A DNA stretch of 64,000 nucleotides, taken from assembly GCA_003049485.1 (NCBI GenBank), contig PYST01000025.1:149111-213110 (forward strand), read 5' to 3'. The stretch's first letter is position 1, and each line of letters begins with the position of its first letter. Below the pieces are notes generated by a model, which searched no databases, had not been told where the DNA came from, and saw only the letters and a program-made list of their open reading frames with translations. This DNA comes from Ophioceras dolichostomum (lineage: Eukaryota; Ascomycota; Sordariomycetes; Magnaporthales; Ophioceraceae). Shown piece after piece: positions 23,431 through 36,026 of this stretch. The translations under genes and the position numbers were made by a program.

Positions 23431-25866
23431 GTCCACGGGAGGATAGCGGGGGCCCTGTGGTATGCTGCCATGTTAGTCGCGTTTGCCCGAGGAGGGACGC
23501 TATGAACGACAGCGGGGACGCAAGACGTGGTACTGGCGACCCCAGATCATGGAAACAGGAGAGAATCGAAGGCCTAGCAGTCGACATAGCAAGGTTGTCG
23601 CATATCCGAGATGGACTTTGATAGCGACGAGGCTGACAGACGATGGAGAGCAATTGGAGCGGCCCGAGGCGGTGGCAGCCGGTTCCGGAACTGCAGAAGC
23701 AGCGGGGATCCCAGGAAGGGACAGTCAAATAAGCCCTTGAAGCGTCGGAGAGCAGACAGGTCGACTTATACCTGATGATCGAGGTCGCGTGGGATGTATA
23801 CTCGATGGCCGGCTCCAGCCTCATGTACCAGCCATGACAGGACAGTCAGGAGCAACAACGGTGGCAGACACAGCGGAACAACTTACAAGTCATGAATTAG
23901 AGTTGCCCTCTGAAGGCAGATACTGTTCGGCGTCGTCAGATAGGGGTTGATACAATGTGTTGTGCGGGCTCGGCGTGGCGGGTTTCGGGGGTGTGCGATG
24001 CCTGGCCGAGTTCTCTCGAAATGTGAAGCGTGAGAAAATGTAGGTTGAGAGCCTGGGGTCGGAGGTGTGGTGGTTGCGGGTGGTGAAAAGCACAAACCCA
24101 CATGGGGAATTGCGGGCCCCAGCCAGTTTTTGCTTTGTTCTTACCACATCAGCCAGTGAACGGGCCACACGAGCACCACGAGTAGTGGATCACAGTGAAC
24201 CTTGCAACCACTGGACCCGCTTGAGTGATCAGGCTGCGCAAGTCTGTGCCTGTTGGTTCCGAGTCCTTCGTGCAACAATGGACTTAACACTTTCGTTACT
24301 TTTCGATGGCTGTTCTTCCTTCGCGTTTGTGATTTCCATGAATTCCGGTCCCGGTCCCGGTCCCGTTCCGGGACTGCCTCTACTGTCTCTGCTGTACCTG
24401 TCTCAATATTCCTTCCCATCTTAGGTCACCAACCTCACCTCACTTATGTACCACAACCAGCGTCCATAGCTAAACAGGTCGTTCGTCGCCGTCCTCCACC
24501 GGCCACCGCCGCCAGGTCCATCTTATTCTTATATCGTGGCAGTCTGACCAACTAATCTCACCAGAGCAGGCAACGAACTCTCCTAACGCCATATTTTCAA
24601 ATATTCTCAAACAGGCTGGCCAACAAGCCTCAAGCTCCGCCGCCACGGCGCAAATGACACACGTGCGGCGGCCAGCAGTCAGACGCCACATCATCACCTC
24701 CGTCCATCCGTCCAGACTGGACCGTGAGTGAGCACCGTCAGAACTCAGGGGTCGGATGCCCTTTTTTTTCTCTCTTCAATGGTCCGCTTCTAATGGCCAG
24801 GGAGCATCCTCGGACCCCTGACTTAGCCTCGGGGGATCGTGACTCCCACTTAGTTTTTTTCTCCCCCTCTCTTCCTTCTTTACCTTTGTTTTTGGAGTGC
24901 TTGATTGAGAGAGGTGAGTGAGTGAAGTCCACTCCAGTGCCATCGGTGGCAGTCTCCAAGCCCCGATGGCTGTTCTGCATGACTAAACTGGACTATGCCG
25001 CGTGACGCCAATATCCAACCTTCCTGCCGCTCTCTTCGATCAAGCGCAGCCGGCGATGGTGATTAATTGATCCTAGAGCGAAAGCAGCACAGCCCAACAC
25101 GAGTCACGACGGGACGCCTTCTCATATTGGGGGACTTGCCGAGGTTGGTCTGGGAGGTATTCCGTTGGTCGATGTACAACTAACTCCATGTTAGCCATTG
25201 TCACCTGGTGTCGGCCATCCGTCACGCCCAACAGAAAGCGCGGAAGAATCCTTTCATGATAGCCCTGTTGTTGGTCCATTGGCCTGCGGGATCACAGAAA
25301 CGCGCATTCTCGGACTCCCTTCTTCCTATCCTACGTATTAGGGAAGGCATCTATCTTTCTCTTGCAGTGTAGCGCCATGAAAGTAAAAGTTCACAAAGAG
25401 CAAACGCGATCAATGAGTCAGAAGTAGAAGAAAGGAGAGTGGCATGCAAACGCCAATCAATGAATGACAGGCAATTGCATCTAGTTAGGCAGCCCTCGCA
25501 GGTGTAGGGCTGAAATGTTCGATCGATCAGCATTTCGGTGGAGGGATTCAGCGGGACTTTAGACCTATCACTCGTCACCAAAATCCGATTACATACAACC
25601 TAACCCTTTTTTTGCTTGCCCTGCCCCGCCACAAAATCTTGCGCCCACCACAACAACATCATCATCACTCTGTCCATCCCTTTCAAACTTTCCGGAACAA
25701 CTTTGCGCTCAATTCTTTCCTGGATACTTGAACTCATCTGGGGCTGGGAGAAACTCGTTTCCTTGCCTGGGACAGTCTAAGTTCAAGGAGCAAGCCGGGT
25801 GCGCAAATCGACGGACACTCTCTGACTGTTGCTACTGCCCCGCCACGAAGCGACAAGCAGCCCAAC
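23431..25866. promoter_or_regulatory. Divergent promoter region between CHD1 and RLI1
   Basis: About 2.4 kb between diverging starts. The CHD1 side contains probable spliced leader exons: a GTAAGT donor at 23881-23886, a possible 48-nt exon at 23772-23819 and an acceptor before 23454. The RLI1 side has C/A-rich DNA from 25610 to 25700, as in many fungal leaders. No coding sequence is supported between 24.4 and 25.6 kb. Confidence 0.5.
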
Positions 25867-28363
25867 ATGGCCGACAAACTTACAAGGTGAGTTGCAGTGT
25901 TTCAGTATACTACGCTCGGTGCCGGCACGGAGGAGGCGCGCAACCTACTACCGTCTACGCGCCTGTGTCTAGTTGCCGTTCTAACGTGTTTTCTTTAATA
26001 TTCAGAGTTGCCATTGTCAACAGCGACAAGGTATGCGAAGCCCGGCCCGCCCCTCATTCGACGACCCCTGAGCGACGACGTCCAAACTTGCTCGATGACA
26101 CCAACTCGACGTGGTCCTATTCCTGGCGGGCTTCGCGATCGAAACAAGAGGAGCCTGTGGCTGACTATAGTTCGTGCCGTTTGGCAACTGCTTGAGAGGA
26201 AAACAGTGCAAACCCAAAAAATGTCGCCAAGAGTGCAAGAAATCCTGCCCGGTGGTACGCAGTGGCAAGCTCTGCATCGAGGTGACGCCGGACTCGAACA
26301 TTGCGTATCTCTCGGAGAGCCTCTGCATCGGTTGCGGCATCTGCCCCAAGAAGTGCCCCTTCGAGGCCATCACGATCATCAACTTGCCGACCAACCTCGA
26401 GACCCAGGTGACGCACCGCTACTCGGCGAACAGCTTCAAACTGCACCGCTTGCCCATGCCCCGGCCGGGCAACGTTCTGGGTCTGGTTGGAACCAACGGT
26501 ATCGGCAAGAGCACGGCGCTCAAGATCCTCAGCGGCAAGCTCAAACCCAACTTGGGCCAGTTCGAGAACCCCCCAGACTGGGAGGACGTCATCAAGTACT
26601 TCCGTGGCTCGGAGCTGCAGAGTATGATTCACACCCAATCGTGCCTAAATTCCTTCTAAGGGGTCCGGGGAATGTTCCCATGAGTGGCCTTCGAAGTTGG
26701 GAAGCAGTTTATTCCGTTCTCGGTATCTGACATTCATCGGCAATAGACTACTTCACGAAGCTGCTGGAGGATGACCTGAAGGCCGTCGTCAAGCCGCAAT
26801 ACGTCGATCAGATTCCCAAGGCTATCCGCTCTCCCGTCAAGACCGTCAAGGCGCTGCTGGAGGCTCGCCACACCCTGGGTAACCTGGAGGATGTCCTGAA
26901 CGTTCTTGGTAAGGCTATGTTTTCATTCTATGCTTTCATCATGCAACCTATCTATGCACTGTTTGCGAACAGGGCTGATGATTGACTTAACTGCATATGC
27001 AATAGAGCTTCGGCACATCTACGAGCGCGATGTCACCCTGCTTTCTGGTGGTGAGCTGCAGCGATTCGCCATCGGTACCGTGTGTGTCCAGAAGGCCGAT
27101 GTGTAAGTTTTATGCCCTGGTCTTTGTCTTTTCCATTTCGTAAAGCTTGTTGACTCAGCGGCAACCGATCACAGCTACATGTTCGACGAGCCCTCGTCGT
27201 ACCTCGATGTCAAGCAGCGTCTTAGCGCGGCGCGCATGATCCGCTCGCTGCTGAAGAACGACAACTACGTCATCGTCGTCGAGCACGATCTGTCAGTGTT
27301 GGATTATCTCTCGGATTTCATCTGTGTGCTGTACGGCAAGCCGGCGGTCTACGGTGTGGTCACTCTGCCTTACTCCGTGCGCGAAGGCATCAACGTGTTC
27401 CTCGAGGGCCACATCCCGACTGAGAACCTGCGCTTCCGTGAGGAGTCGCTCACCTTCCGCATTGCCGAGGGTGCCGACGAGTTTGTGGTCGACCGCTCCC
27501 GCGCTTTCCGCTACCCGAACTTGGAGAAGAAGCTTGGCAGCTTCCGTCTGCGTGTCGACGCCGGCGACTTCACCGACTCTGAGATCATCGTCATGATGGG
27601 CGAGAACGGCACGGGCAAGACCACTTTCTGCCGCCTGCTCGCCGGTGCCCTCAAGCCGGACTCGGCCAAGCAGGTGCCCGAGATGAAGATCAGCATGAAG
27701 CCGCAGACGATCACGCCCAAGTTCGAGGGCACTGTGCGCCAGCTCTTCTTCAAGAAGATCCGCTCTGCATTCCTCTCCCCGCAGTTCCAGACCGACGTCG
27801 TCAAACCGCTCAAGCTGGACGATTTTATCGACCAGGAGGTCAAGAACCTGTCCGGAGGCGAGTTGCAGCGTGTTGCCATCGTGCTGGCCCTGGGCATGCC
27901 GGCCGACATCTACCTGATCGACGAGCCTTCGGCCTACCTCGACTCGGAGCAGCGCATCATCGCGGCCCGCGTCATCAAGCGCTTCATCATGCACGCCAAG
28001 AAGACGGCCTTCGTCGTCGAGCACGACTTCATCATGGCTACGTACCTGGCCGACCGTGTCATCGTCTTCGATGGCCAGCCCGGTATCGATGCCCATGCCA
28101 ACAAGCCTGAATCGCTCCTCACGGGATGCAACACCTTTTTGAAGAACCTCGATGTCACCTTCCGCCGCGATCCCACCAACTTCAGGCCTCGCATCAACAA
28201 GTACCAGTCGCAGCTTGACCAGGAGCAGAAGTTGAGCGGAAACTACGTAAGAGCCTATTCCTTTCCCTCCATAACCCCCTTTTGTCTGCGAGCCAGCGTT
28301 GACCAGAGTCTCCTTTTCCTTCCCGCGCAGTTCTTCCTGGACGATGGCGACAAATCATCGTGA
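25867..28363 (+). CDS. RLI1: ABC-type ribosome recycling factor RLI1/ABCE1
   Basis: Seven exons: 25867-25886, 26006-26030, 26207-26621, 26747-26908, 27006-27102, 27175-28246 and 28331-28363. All introns are GT-AG with matching phases, giving 607 residues (yeast Rli1 is about 608). This essential iron-sulfur ATPase splits ribosomes after termination and acts in pre-initiation complexes. Two 4Fe-4S clusters are visible: C16, C21, C25, C29 and C55, C58, C61, C65. Twin nucleotide-binding domains follow, with Walker A GTNGIGKST (110-118) and GENGTGKTT. There are two signature motifs, LSGGELQRFAIG and LSGGELQRVAIV, and FDEPSSYLD and IDEPSAYLD Walker B regions. The protein ends FFLDDGDKSS from a 33-nt last exon. 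Three exons of 20, 25 and 33 nt make the ends hard for gene finders. There is no membrane segment. Confidence 0.95.
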
Positions 28364-29803
28364 AGATAGCTACCGAGGGCATCCCAAAGAAAAACCTCTC
28401 TCCCCCTCCGCGGCGCCGTAGAGGCGGTGGTCGCTGCGATGGGGATGCGCCAGGGAGTGGCGTTCTAGGCCGCGTCCAAAGCGACACGTCCAGGCCCGGA
28501 GGCGGCCAGTCGGGCTGTGGGGCGAGCCTGGACGAGGACGCCGGCGCCGGCGAGGACGATGAGCCGGACATACGCCCGGTCATGGACGGCTGGTAGAGTT
28601 CCCCTGCTATCTGGTCCTGTGCTGGGAGTTTTTGTTTCCTGTTCTGTGGAACTTATCCTTAACGCTCCGACATGCCTCCGAGAAGACGTACCTGGGCAAG
28701 TTGGTAGTGTGGAAGGAAGAAATCTTCTACGCAGATTGAGGGGTAGCGGGTCAAGAAGGATGACTGCCGTCGGCTTGGGTTCACTCTGGCGAAGGAGATC
28801 ACATAGACACATGATTCACGATGCATTACAGAAGGCATTCTGTTTTTGGCTCCTGCGCTGTGATTTGATGGTTGCTTCGGTGCTTACTGTAGTATCTCAG
28901 AGACCTACCTGGTAGTTAGCATAGACGGCGCACGACAGCCTGCTGAATCACTCCGCCTGCTTATGGCGACGAATCAAAAGCACGCAGTTCACTCCCGAAG
29001 TGGAGTTGAGATGGAACCAAAGTGAGGGTGTGTTCAATGGATCTTGTTATATTCCAGACTGGCAGCAGTCGCATCCGCTCCTTTCTTCGCTCTTTTCGCG
29101 AGGCTCGTCCCCGAACTCAGCGGGGAGATTCTCAAGACCGCATCTACAGAAGCTAGATATCTACCGGACGCTACAAAACCCACTAGCCAGAAAGCGACTT
29201 GGCACACGTACGAGAAGGCGAGGTCGCCTGGATACCAGGCGGGTAAACTAGGTACGTAGGAGAAGAATCGAAGGCGACAATTAAGCGGAGGTGAAAAGGG
29301 GTGATACACACCATTGCCGGGGGATGATCTGCTGGGCTTTCTGTTTGTCTTTCTTTTGCTTTTCTCGTTCCGGGTTGGTTGGGTGTCAAACGACGACGTC
29401 GAAGGAGGCGTGGCGAGTTGGTCGAGAAAACAAATGGCGGCCTCACGAGGTTGGTGTTTATTCGCTGTGGTGTGCTTTGATGTCATCTTGCCCTTCCCCA
29501 TCGTGTGTTGGGTAGGTAGGTACGGTTCTGGTACGTACTAGGCAAACGAACCAGGCTACCTACCTAAGTACCCAGGTAGGTAGGTACCTAGGTAGGTAGG
29601 TTGATGCACGTAGGCAGGCAGACCTTATGAATTTCTCCTCGAATCTTTCTCCTTTTTCACGCTTGAAGTCTCTCGGAATGGCGACCAAATGGGCGAGGAT
29701 GAAAAGAAAGGGGACTTGATACGGTATGAGAAAGGACAAAGGAGAATGGATGAGCAGGGGAACGGGGCGTGACCATAGATAGGAGACTGCGTCGGGACCT
29801 GGA
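28364..29803. other. Convergent intergenic region (RLI1 and PRP40 3' ends)
   Basis: About 1.4 kb. The first 230 bp (28370-28596) are unusually GC-rich and open in one frame up to a TAG at 28594, ending in an acidic peptide; I cannot tell coding from UTR. The rest is ordinary intergenic DNA. A dense AGGT/ACCT cluster lies at 29511-29606. Confidence 0.5.
29511..29606. repeat. AGGT/ACCT palindromic repeat cluster
   Basis: The longest of these clusters, with several runs of TAGGTAGG and TACCTACC. TAGGTAGGTACCTAGGTAGG near 29576-29600 is palindromic. It lies about 200 bp beyond the PRP40 stop. Confidence 0.85.
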
Positions 29804-32800
29804 TTAATCCTCCTCGATCTCGCCTTCCTCGCTCCCGCTGTGCACACCAGGATCATCCTTCTGGGGCGGCGCCGAAGTCTTCGACGCTGGCTTTGAGGGT
29901 GCGGGGCTTCGGGTTCCCACTCGCCGCCGAGTGCTGCCACCGCCGCCATCGCGAGATGAATGGGTAGATCGCTCCCTCTCTCGATCGCGGGGATGGCCGG
30001 GGCCACGGGGCTCGTCGCCGGCATCCAGCTTGAGTCTCTGTAAAGCAGAGAAAAATTCACTGTTAGCGAAACTCGTGGAGAATATAGGATGTGGTAATGT
30101 GTGCATGGTACACCGGGCTGGGGTCAGTCTCGGGTAATAACGACCGAGGAAATCTCACCTTGGAGTCTCGCGAGTCGCGACGAAGCGGGTCAGCCGAGGG
30201 GTCCTCGTCTTCCTCACGACGACGACGCGAAGGCGTGATGGCAGGACCAGTGGTAGCGGATGGGGTGGCGGCGCGTGCGGGCGCAGCGCTCGTGCTGCCG
30301 CTGGCGCTGGCGCTGCCTGGTATCGCAGGTTTGTCGTCGCCGTAGTTGAGCTCGTCAGCGTTCCGCGAGGGCGGCGCGGCGGGAGCCCGACGGCGGGACG
30401 AGTACAGCCGTTCGCGCTCTTCCTCACGCTCCCGACGCTCCCTGTCATAGTGACCGGGCCCTTCATCGCGACGACGGGCCGGCGGGCGGTCGAAGTCTCG
30501 GTCCCGATCGCGGTCTCTATCACGATCGCGGTCCCTCTCCCTGTCCCTGTCCCGGTCTCGGTCTCCTCGATCCCGGTCCCTTTCACGGTCCCGAGGCGGA
30601 CGGCTGCCGCGATCACGATCCCTCTCACGTTCGCGATCACGTTCGCGGTCACGCTCGCGATCACGGTCGCGTTCACGATCCCGAACGCGGTCACGATCTC
30701 TGTCCCCGCGCTCCCGGTCTCGATCCCGCTCCCTATCACGGTCTCGCTCCCGATCCCGGTCCCGGTCCCGGTCCCGGTCTCTGTCTCTGTCTCTGTCACG
30801 GCCATAGTGCGCATCGGAAGAGCGCCGATCAGAGAGCAGGCTCTCAGCCATGCTCGACTTGCGGTAGTTAAGTTCGCGCTCGGCGATCGCCTTCCGGCGG
30901 TCGGCCTCATATAAGTCCGGCTCTGGGGTCCGGCTGGCCCGGTTACCGCGTCCACCGTGGCGATGAGATCGCTCACCTTTGTCCTTGTCGCGAAAACTGT
31001 TGCGCTCCTCCCGCTCGCGTCGTCGCTGACGGTCCCTCTCAGCTTCCTCATCCTTCTCGCGAAGCCGGCGGAAGTATTTCTCGAACGCCCCACGCCGGGC
31101 ATCCTCGGAGTTGACTGCCTGGAACTCGGCGCTCTTCTGGAGGCGGGGCTTGATCTTTTCATATGTGTCACCCACCACTAGCGGCGGATCCATGCGCTTC
31201 ATGAACGAGCGTAGGTCATCTAGCGCGCGCCGTTGCTGCCGCTCCGCCTGACGATCCTCGTCGGTCCGCTTGTCCTTCTTCTTCTCTTGCAGCTGCGGTT
31301 CGATTGAAGAAAGAAGAGCGTCAGTGCTTGGCCAACCTCGCCAACCTCGAGTATATGGAAGCAAATGAAAGAAACCAAGGAAGTTGGGCCAGCAAGATGA
31401 AAATAAAGAAATAGGTAGGCTTAAACTCACTCGTTCGAATATGAGAGTCAGGATTTCCCGGTCAAGGTTAGCAGTACGCCGATCATCTTTCATAACCGAC
31501 AAGAAACTCTCCAAGGTGGTCTTCGGGTTCACTTCAAAGTGTTTGTCCTGCTCAGTTGAATTTTCGTCATGTCAGCGGCTTGGACTTCAACACCGGAGAG
31601 GCAACGAGGCGTGGGGTGAGGCAGCTATGTGATTAAGAGGAGGGGAAGAAGTTCTGGTCGTTTCTGCACTTACATCGATCACGTCCTCGACGTCGTTTCT
31701 CGTGCTGCGTAAAGCGCGCTCTTCCTCCTCGACGAGGTCGTAGAATAAGTCTTGAGGCGTGGAGCCGCTCTGACCTAACATCGCCTGGTAGCGATCGTCG
31801 CTCTCGATCTGGGGCACAATCTGGCCCCACTTGGAGACGGCGTTGATCTTGCCAGCCTGCCGCAGCTCGTTCAGAATGGCAAGGAAGGCATCGCGATTCT
31901 TCCGTTCCTGACGATACTTCTTCATCTTCTGCTCCTGGCGAGAGTCGTTCAGACTCCGCTCGAGGGCCTTGATGTGGTTTTGGAAGACGGTCAAGACGTC
32001 AAACTTGCTGAGAGACTTGTACTTCTCCTCATTCTGGAAGGGCGGGGTGGACGTGATGATACCTTGGGCGTCCGACCACCGTGTGTAAGGGTCTAGATTG
32101 AGCTTAGGAAGGAGCTCAATAAGGCCGTCCGTGGCGCTCTTGCGCGTGGCGGCCTGCTGCTCCGTGTGGGCTAGCCGCAGGTCGCGCACATAGTCCTCGA
32201 ACAGCTGGCGCCGCTCGTTTTCGTTATTGGTCGAGAGGAAGACAGGCTCCTTCTCGATCAGGGGACGGATGGTCTTCCAGCGCGTGTAGTGCTTGATTTC
32301 CGGGTGGCTCTTGAGCATCGCGGCGAAGTCAGCACGCAACTTGGTCAGTCTTTCCTTTTGCCGCTCCTTGTCCTGGACGATCATGTCGTGGCAGTACTTC
32401 TCGAATGCAGCCTTCCTGTCCCTCGGGTCCTTGATAGCGCGGTAGTTTGGATCCTTGACGATGATGCGTAGCGTCTGTTCCCACGTCCAGTCGGTTTGGA
32501 CCTCGCTGCTGCGTAGGAGCTTCACGAACGCCTCTTCCGCCTCCTTAGGGGAGCTGAATTCGGGCCCACTGCTAGTGGTGATGAATGTATGGATGCGCGA
32601 GTCGTTGCCAGAAGCCAGCTGCCGAGAGTCCGGTAGGTGAGGATCAAATCGGTCTCCCCTGTGGCCACGTTCTGCTTCATACCCTCCTCCGGGACCGCCG
32701 CTGGCAGAGAAAGCAGGGGTGCTGTGAGAATGTTTCGAATAAAGTCAGCAGATGCGCTGGATGAGCGACATGCAGTTTCAATGATCAATGAGGGAACGGA

Positions 32801-33230
32801 TGTACGCAGTGTTTGCGCAGGCTGTACGCACGCAGGAGTTGTCGGTGTGGCAGAAATCCCAAGAGCGGTCTTGTAAGCATCAGGCATCTCCCATGAGCTC
32901 TGCTTAGTCTCGGTATTGTACCAGTACTTCTTCCCTCCCTCTGCCGTGTATTCCTTCCATGGCTGGTTGGCGAGAGCGCGCTGTAGTCGGATGGACTTGT
33001 CGTTAGCAATGAGAAATGGTGGCAAGCGTGGCAGGAGCAGCAGGGCATCAGGGCATCAGTGCAAGTTCACATACCTCGGCAGGGGTCATCATGTCCTCGG
33101 GCTTCGTCCATTGCGTCACCTTTGTCGCCGAGTTGTAATAGTAGACGCGCCCATCCGGAGTTCGATGCTCTTGCCAAACGGCCGCTGCTGGCGGCATCGG
33201 TGGGGGAAATCCCCCCTGAAGAATATTCAT
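29804..33230 (-). CDS. PRP40: Pre-mRNA splicing factor PRP40 (U1 snRNP, WW and FF domains)
   Basis: Six exons: 33075-33230, 32832-32980, 31674-32721, 31431-31547, 30159-31292 and 29804-30037, in phase, giving 945 residues. Prp40 is a U1 snRNP protein that bridges the 5' splice site to branch-point factors and binds the polymerase II CTD. Two WW domains are visible: residues 19-44 (W19, YYY at 30-32, W41) and 60-85 (W60, YWY 71-73, W82). A series of FF domains follows, with repeats such as TDWTWEQTLRIIVKDPNYRAIKDPRDRKAAFEKY-like blocks (nt 31.3-32.5 kb). The C-terminal third is extremely rich in RD, ER and RE dipeptides (nt about 30520-30800), then Ala/Pro/Ser-rich, ending in acidic EEGEIEED. 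The start ATG directly precedes NILQGGFPPP. It is divergent from the Trs65 gene across a compact promoter. Confidence 0.9.
30520..30800 (-). repeat. RD/ER-coding simple repeat in PRP40
   Basis: Hexanucleotide-type repeats on the plus strand (CGGTCC, CGATCG, CTCTGT units) encode arginine-aspartate and arginine-glutamate dipeptides on the minus strand. The three longest uniform stretches lie near 30520-30570, 30640-30680 and 30750-30800. Confidence 0.85.
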
Positions 33231-33698
33231 CTTTCAGCGACACCGTCTATCCTCGACGGACCAGAGAGACCGGAATCGAGCACGATGAGACGATGAGAAA
33301 ATGAACGGCTTTAAGCTTTGCAATAGCAAGACGCGACGCGGGACAGCAAGCAGCTCGTCGAATGCTTGCGCGATTTTGGTCGGGCTGAAAAAAAAAAAAA
33401 AGGTTCGACAGAAATTTGTTACAGGACACCAGACGCTCTCTTTTTCTGTTCTTGATGGAGTCGAGACGTGGATGGCGGCTGAATTGGGGTGGTCCAAGCT
33501 CTGCTAGGTGAAAAAGGTGCGCGCCCATTCACAACGACGCGCCAAGCCTAAGAAACCCCACTAAAGCTCCTACCTCTTTCATCCGTACACTACCCCAGGC
33601 GCAGCACTTTTTCTGCTTGGTTCCTGGGGAACACAAATAATATGTTGTTGCCTTAAACTTGTGAACTATGAGTGTTTTGAGTCAACGCGACTACCAAA
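33231..33698. promoter_or_regulatory. Compact divergent promoter between PRP40 and TRS65
   Basis: Only 468 bp separate the two start codons. An A14 tract lies at 33388-33401, near the middle. Poly(dA:dT) tracts of this kind exclude nucleosomes in fungal promoters, so a shared open region is plausible. No factor site is claimed. Confidence 0.6.
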
Positions 33699-36026
33699 AT
33701 GGCTGGCCGCGAGGACGGCAGAGAGGTGAAGCGGGCGGCCATCAGAGACCGCGAGTTCATCGAGTACTCTCACCTGTCATACATGATACCATTCGCGGCC
33801 GAGCCCGAGCTTGGCCAGGTCCTGAAGCCGGGCCTAACGGGCTCCAGACGCTCGCCTTTTAAATCAATTGAGCAGAGGGAATGGCTCTTCTTCGGTAAAG
33901 ACAGATCCCCTCTGCCCCATTACTGACCGTCTACCCGTTACCCTTTATCCTTTATCACTTAAGCACAGCACCAGGCAACGAAATCCTCTCTCTGCCCAAG
34001 TCTTACACTTGCTTCTGCCGCTCATTCACAGTGAAAAAACCCACCAGATGAATCCGTCGATGTCTACCTGATATTGCGGACGCCCTACCGCCAAGATGGC
34101 GAATCAGAAGGTGACGATAGCGGGAAGAAGGCGCTTCGAGCGCAGCTTGCCCGTGTGTCTCTTGCTCTAGAGGTGCATGTCGTCAACAGTCACGTGCCAG
34201 GCCGTGACACCCCGCCAGCCATGGAGGCAGTCTATGGCAACGTCGCCGTGGAGGACGGCCGGGAGCCGGACTTGCTCATAGACGAACGCCTCGGTGGTGG
34301 CGACGGCGTGGGTGGAGACGATGCAGACAACAACACCGTCACCCCAAAGGAACGCTACGCCTTCGCTGTTTGGAAAGTGCCCGTCTTCATCGCACGACCG
34401 CGCATTCGGCTCCAGGCCCCCGCCGTCGTATTTGCGGCGTCGGCCCATCTGCGCGCCTCCTCTACCGACCCTGAGTCGGAAGAGGAAGAAGAGGGCGAGG
34501 ATGATGGCGAGAGCCTGAGCGGTGTCTCGCGCTTCCGAAAACCCCGCAATGGCTACCTACAGAGCCGGGCGCCTGCTGGGCTTAACCTCCTCGAGTCCTT
34601 TGGCAGCGACCCGGCGATGGGCGGTGTCATGCCCCAGCTCTCGGCCCAGCGAGTGTCCCACGTCGCACCGGTCACGCAGTCGCGAGACCAGCTGCGTCCC
34701 ATCAAGGGCCTCAAGAGCCTGCACGTCAAGGTCTTCCCTGCAGTGCACACGCGCGTTAAGTTCGCACGTCCAAACACCGTGCCAGCCAGCGCAGCCATCA
34801 TCGCCATGCTGGAGATCGATTTCACGCCTTACTTCGACTGCGAGGTCATCCTGAACAAGATCACGATGAACATCGCGTCCGGCGGCGTCGTCACGGACCT
34901 CAACGCCGCCAGGGAAGGTGGTCTCTCGCTGCCTCTCCACTGCGTGGCTCATGACCACGTTACCTTTCTTTACCGCCTCTCCCCAGCCGATATCGACCTC
35001 GACTCCGTGGCTGGCGCCGCCATGCACGCTGCCGCTTCCACCTCCTCTGCAGCAGGCCTGGGGCTTCAGCAACTGCAACACCAGCCTCCACCGACGACTC
35101 GTGATCTGGACATCGCCATTGATGTCACGGCCCTCCTGCGGCCGGGAGTGTGCACTCCGCGCTTGACCATGGCCTGGACCACGGCTCTGGACTTCACGCC
35201 TCCCGTCAACCCAGGCTTTGGCTCTTCAAACCTGACTCCGCCGCTCCAACGCTCCCACCGTCCCTCACAACTCTCCATCGACGGTGCCGCCTCCCTCGTT
35301 GCGCCCGCTGTCTCACGGCCTGACTCGCTGCCCGGACTTGAGGCCGCCGCGGCCCGCAGCAAGGAGACCATCATCCCGGACTTCGGGGTTACCATCACAT
35401 TCACCGCCCCGACGGCCCCTGTTCATGCCGGAGACGAGTTCTGCTGGTCCGTCTTCGTCGTGAATCGCTCCTCGGGCGGAACCCCAGCCCTGGGTCATGG
35501 CGGGCCTGCACCCTCCGGCTTGGGCATCGGTGGCCTCAGCACCGGCCCGCTGGGCATCCCTCCCATCGTCGGTGCCGCCCGGAAGCTCGCTCTGCGCGTT
35601 ATTCCCAAGCGGAGACGCAATGAAGTGCGCGTCGTACGCCCGCCCTCCGCGCGCCCTCAGCAACCTCAACGTTTTCACCTCCAGAGCAACAGCCTGGGCA
35701 AAATCCCCCCAGGCCGTCCGAACGGCCATGACGACGAGAGCGACCCACAACAGGTCGCCGATGCTGTCCTGGACGAAAACATTGTGCACGCGATGCAGCG
35801 CAGCTCGCTGGTCGACAGTCCGGAGCTGGTCTCCCTCACATCTGAGGCACGCGTCGGACCTCTGGCCCCCGGCGCCTGCCACGTCGTCGACTTGCGGTTT
35901 CTTGCCCTCCAGGAGGGGATCGCCTCTGTTGAGGCCGTCCGGGTCGTAGACCTTGGGTCTCAGGAGCACGTCGATGTCCGGGAGTTGCCTGTGGTTGTAG
36001 TGGAACCGAGGATGGTAGTTAGCTGA
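33699..36026 (+). CDS. TRS65: TRAPP complex subunit Trs65
   Basis: Two exons, 33699-33894 and 34048-36026, are joined over a 153-nt GTAAAG...CAG intron, giving 724 residues. The join gives REWLFFDESVDVYLILRTPYR, a fungal Trs65 block. Trs65 is a fungus-specific subunit of the TRAPPII complex, which activates Rab GTPases of the Ypt31/32 and Ypt1 type for Golgi and endosome traffic. Visible features: a basic N-terminus, a long acidic insert (ESEEEEEGEDDGES, about residues 145-160), beta-rich segments such as LKSLHVKVFPAVHTRVKF, a Pro/Ala/Gly-rich middle, and a C-terminal beta sandwich ending in VVVVEPRMVVS. There is no signal peptide or membrane helix, as expected for a peripheral complex. An out-of-frame ATG at 33668 lies just upstream and could act as a short upstream reading frame. 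Confidence 0.85.
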
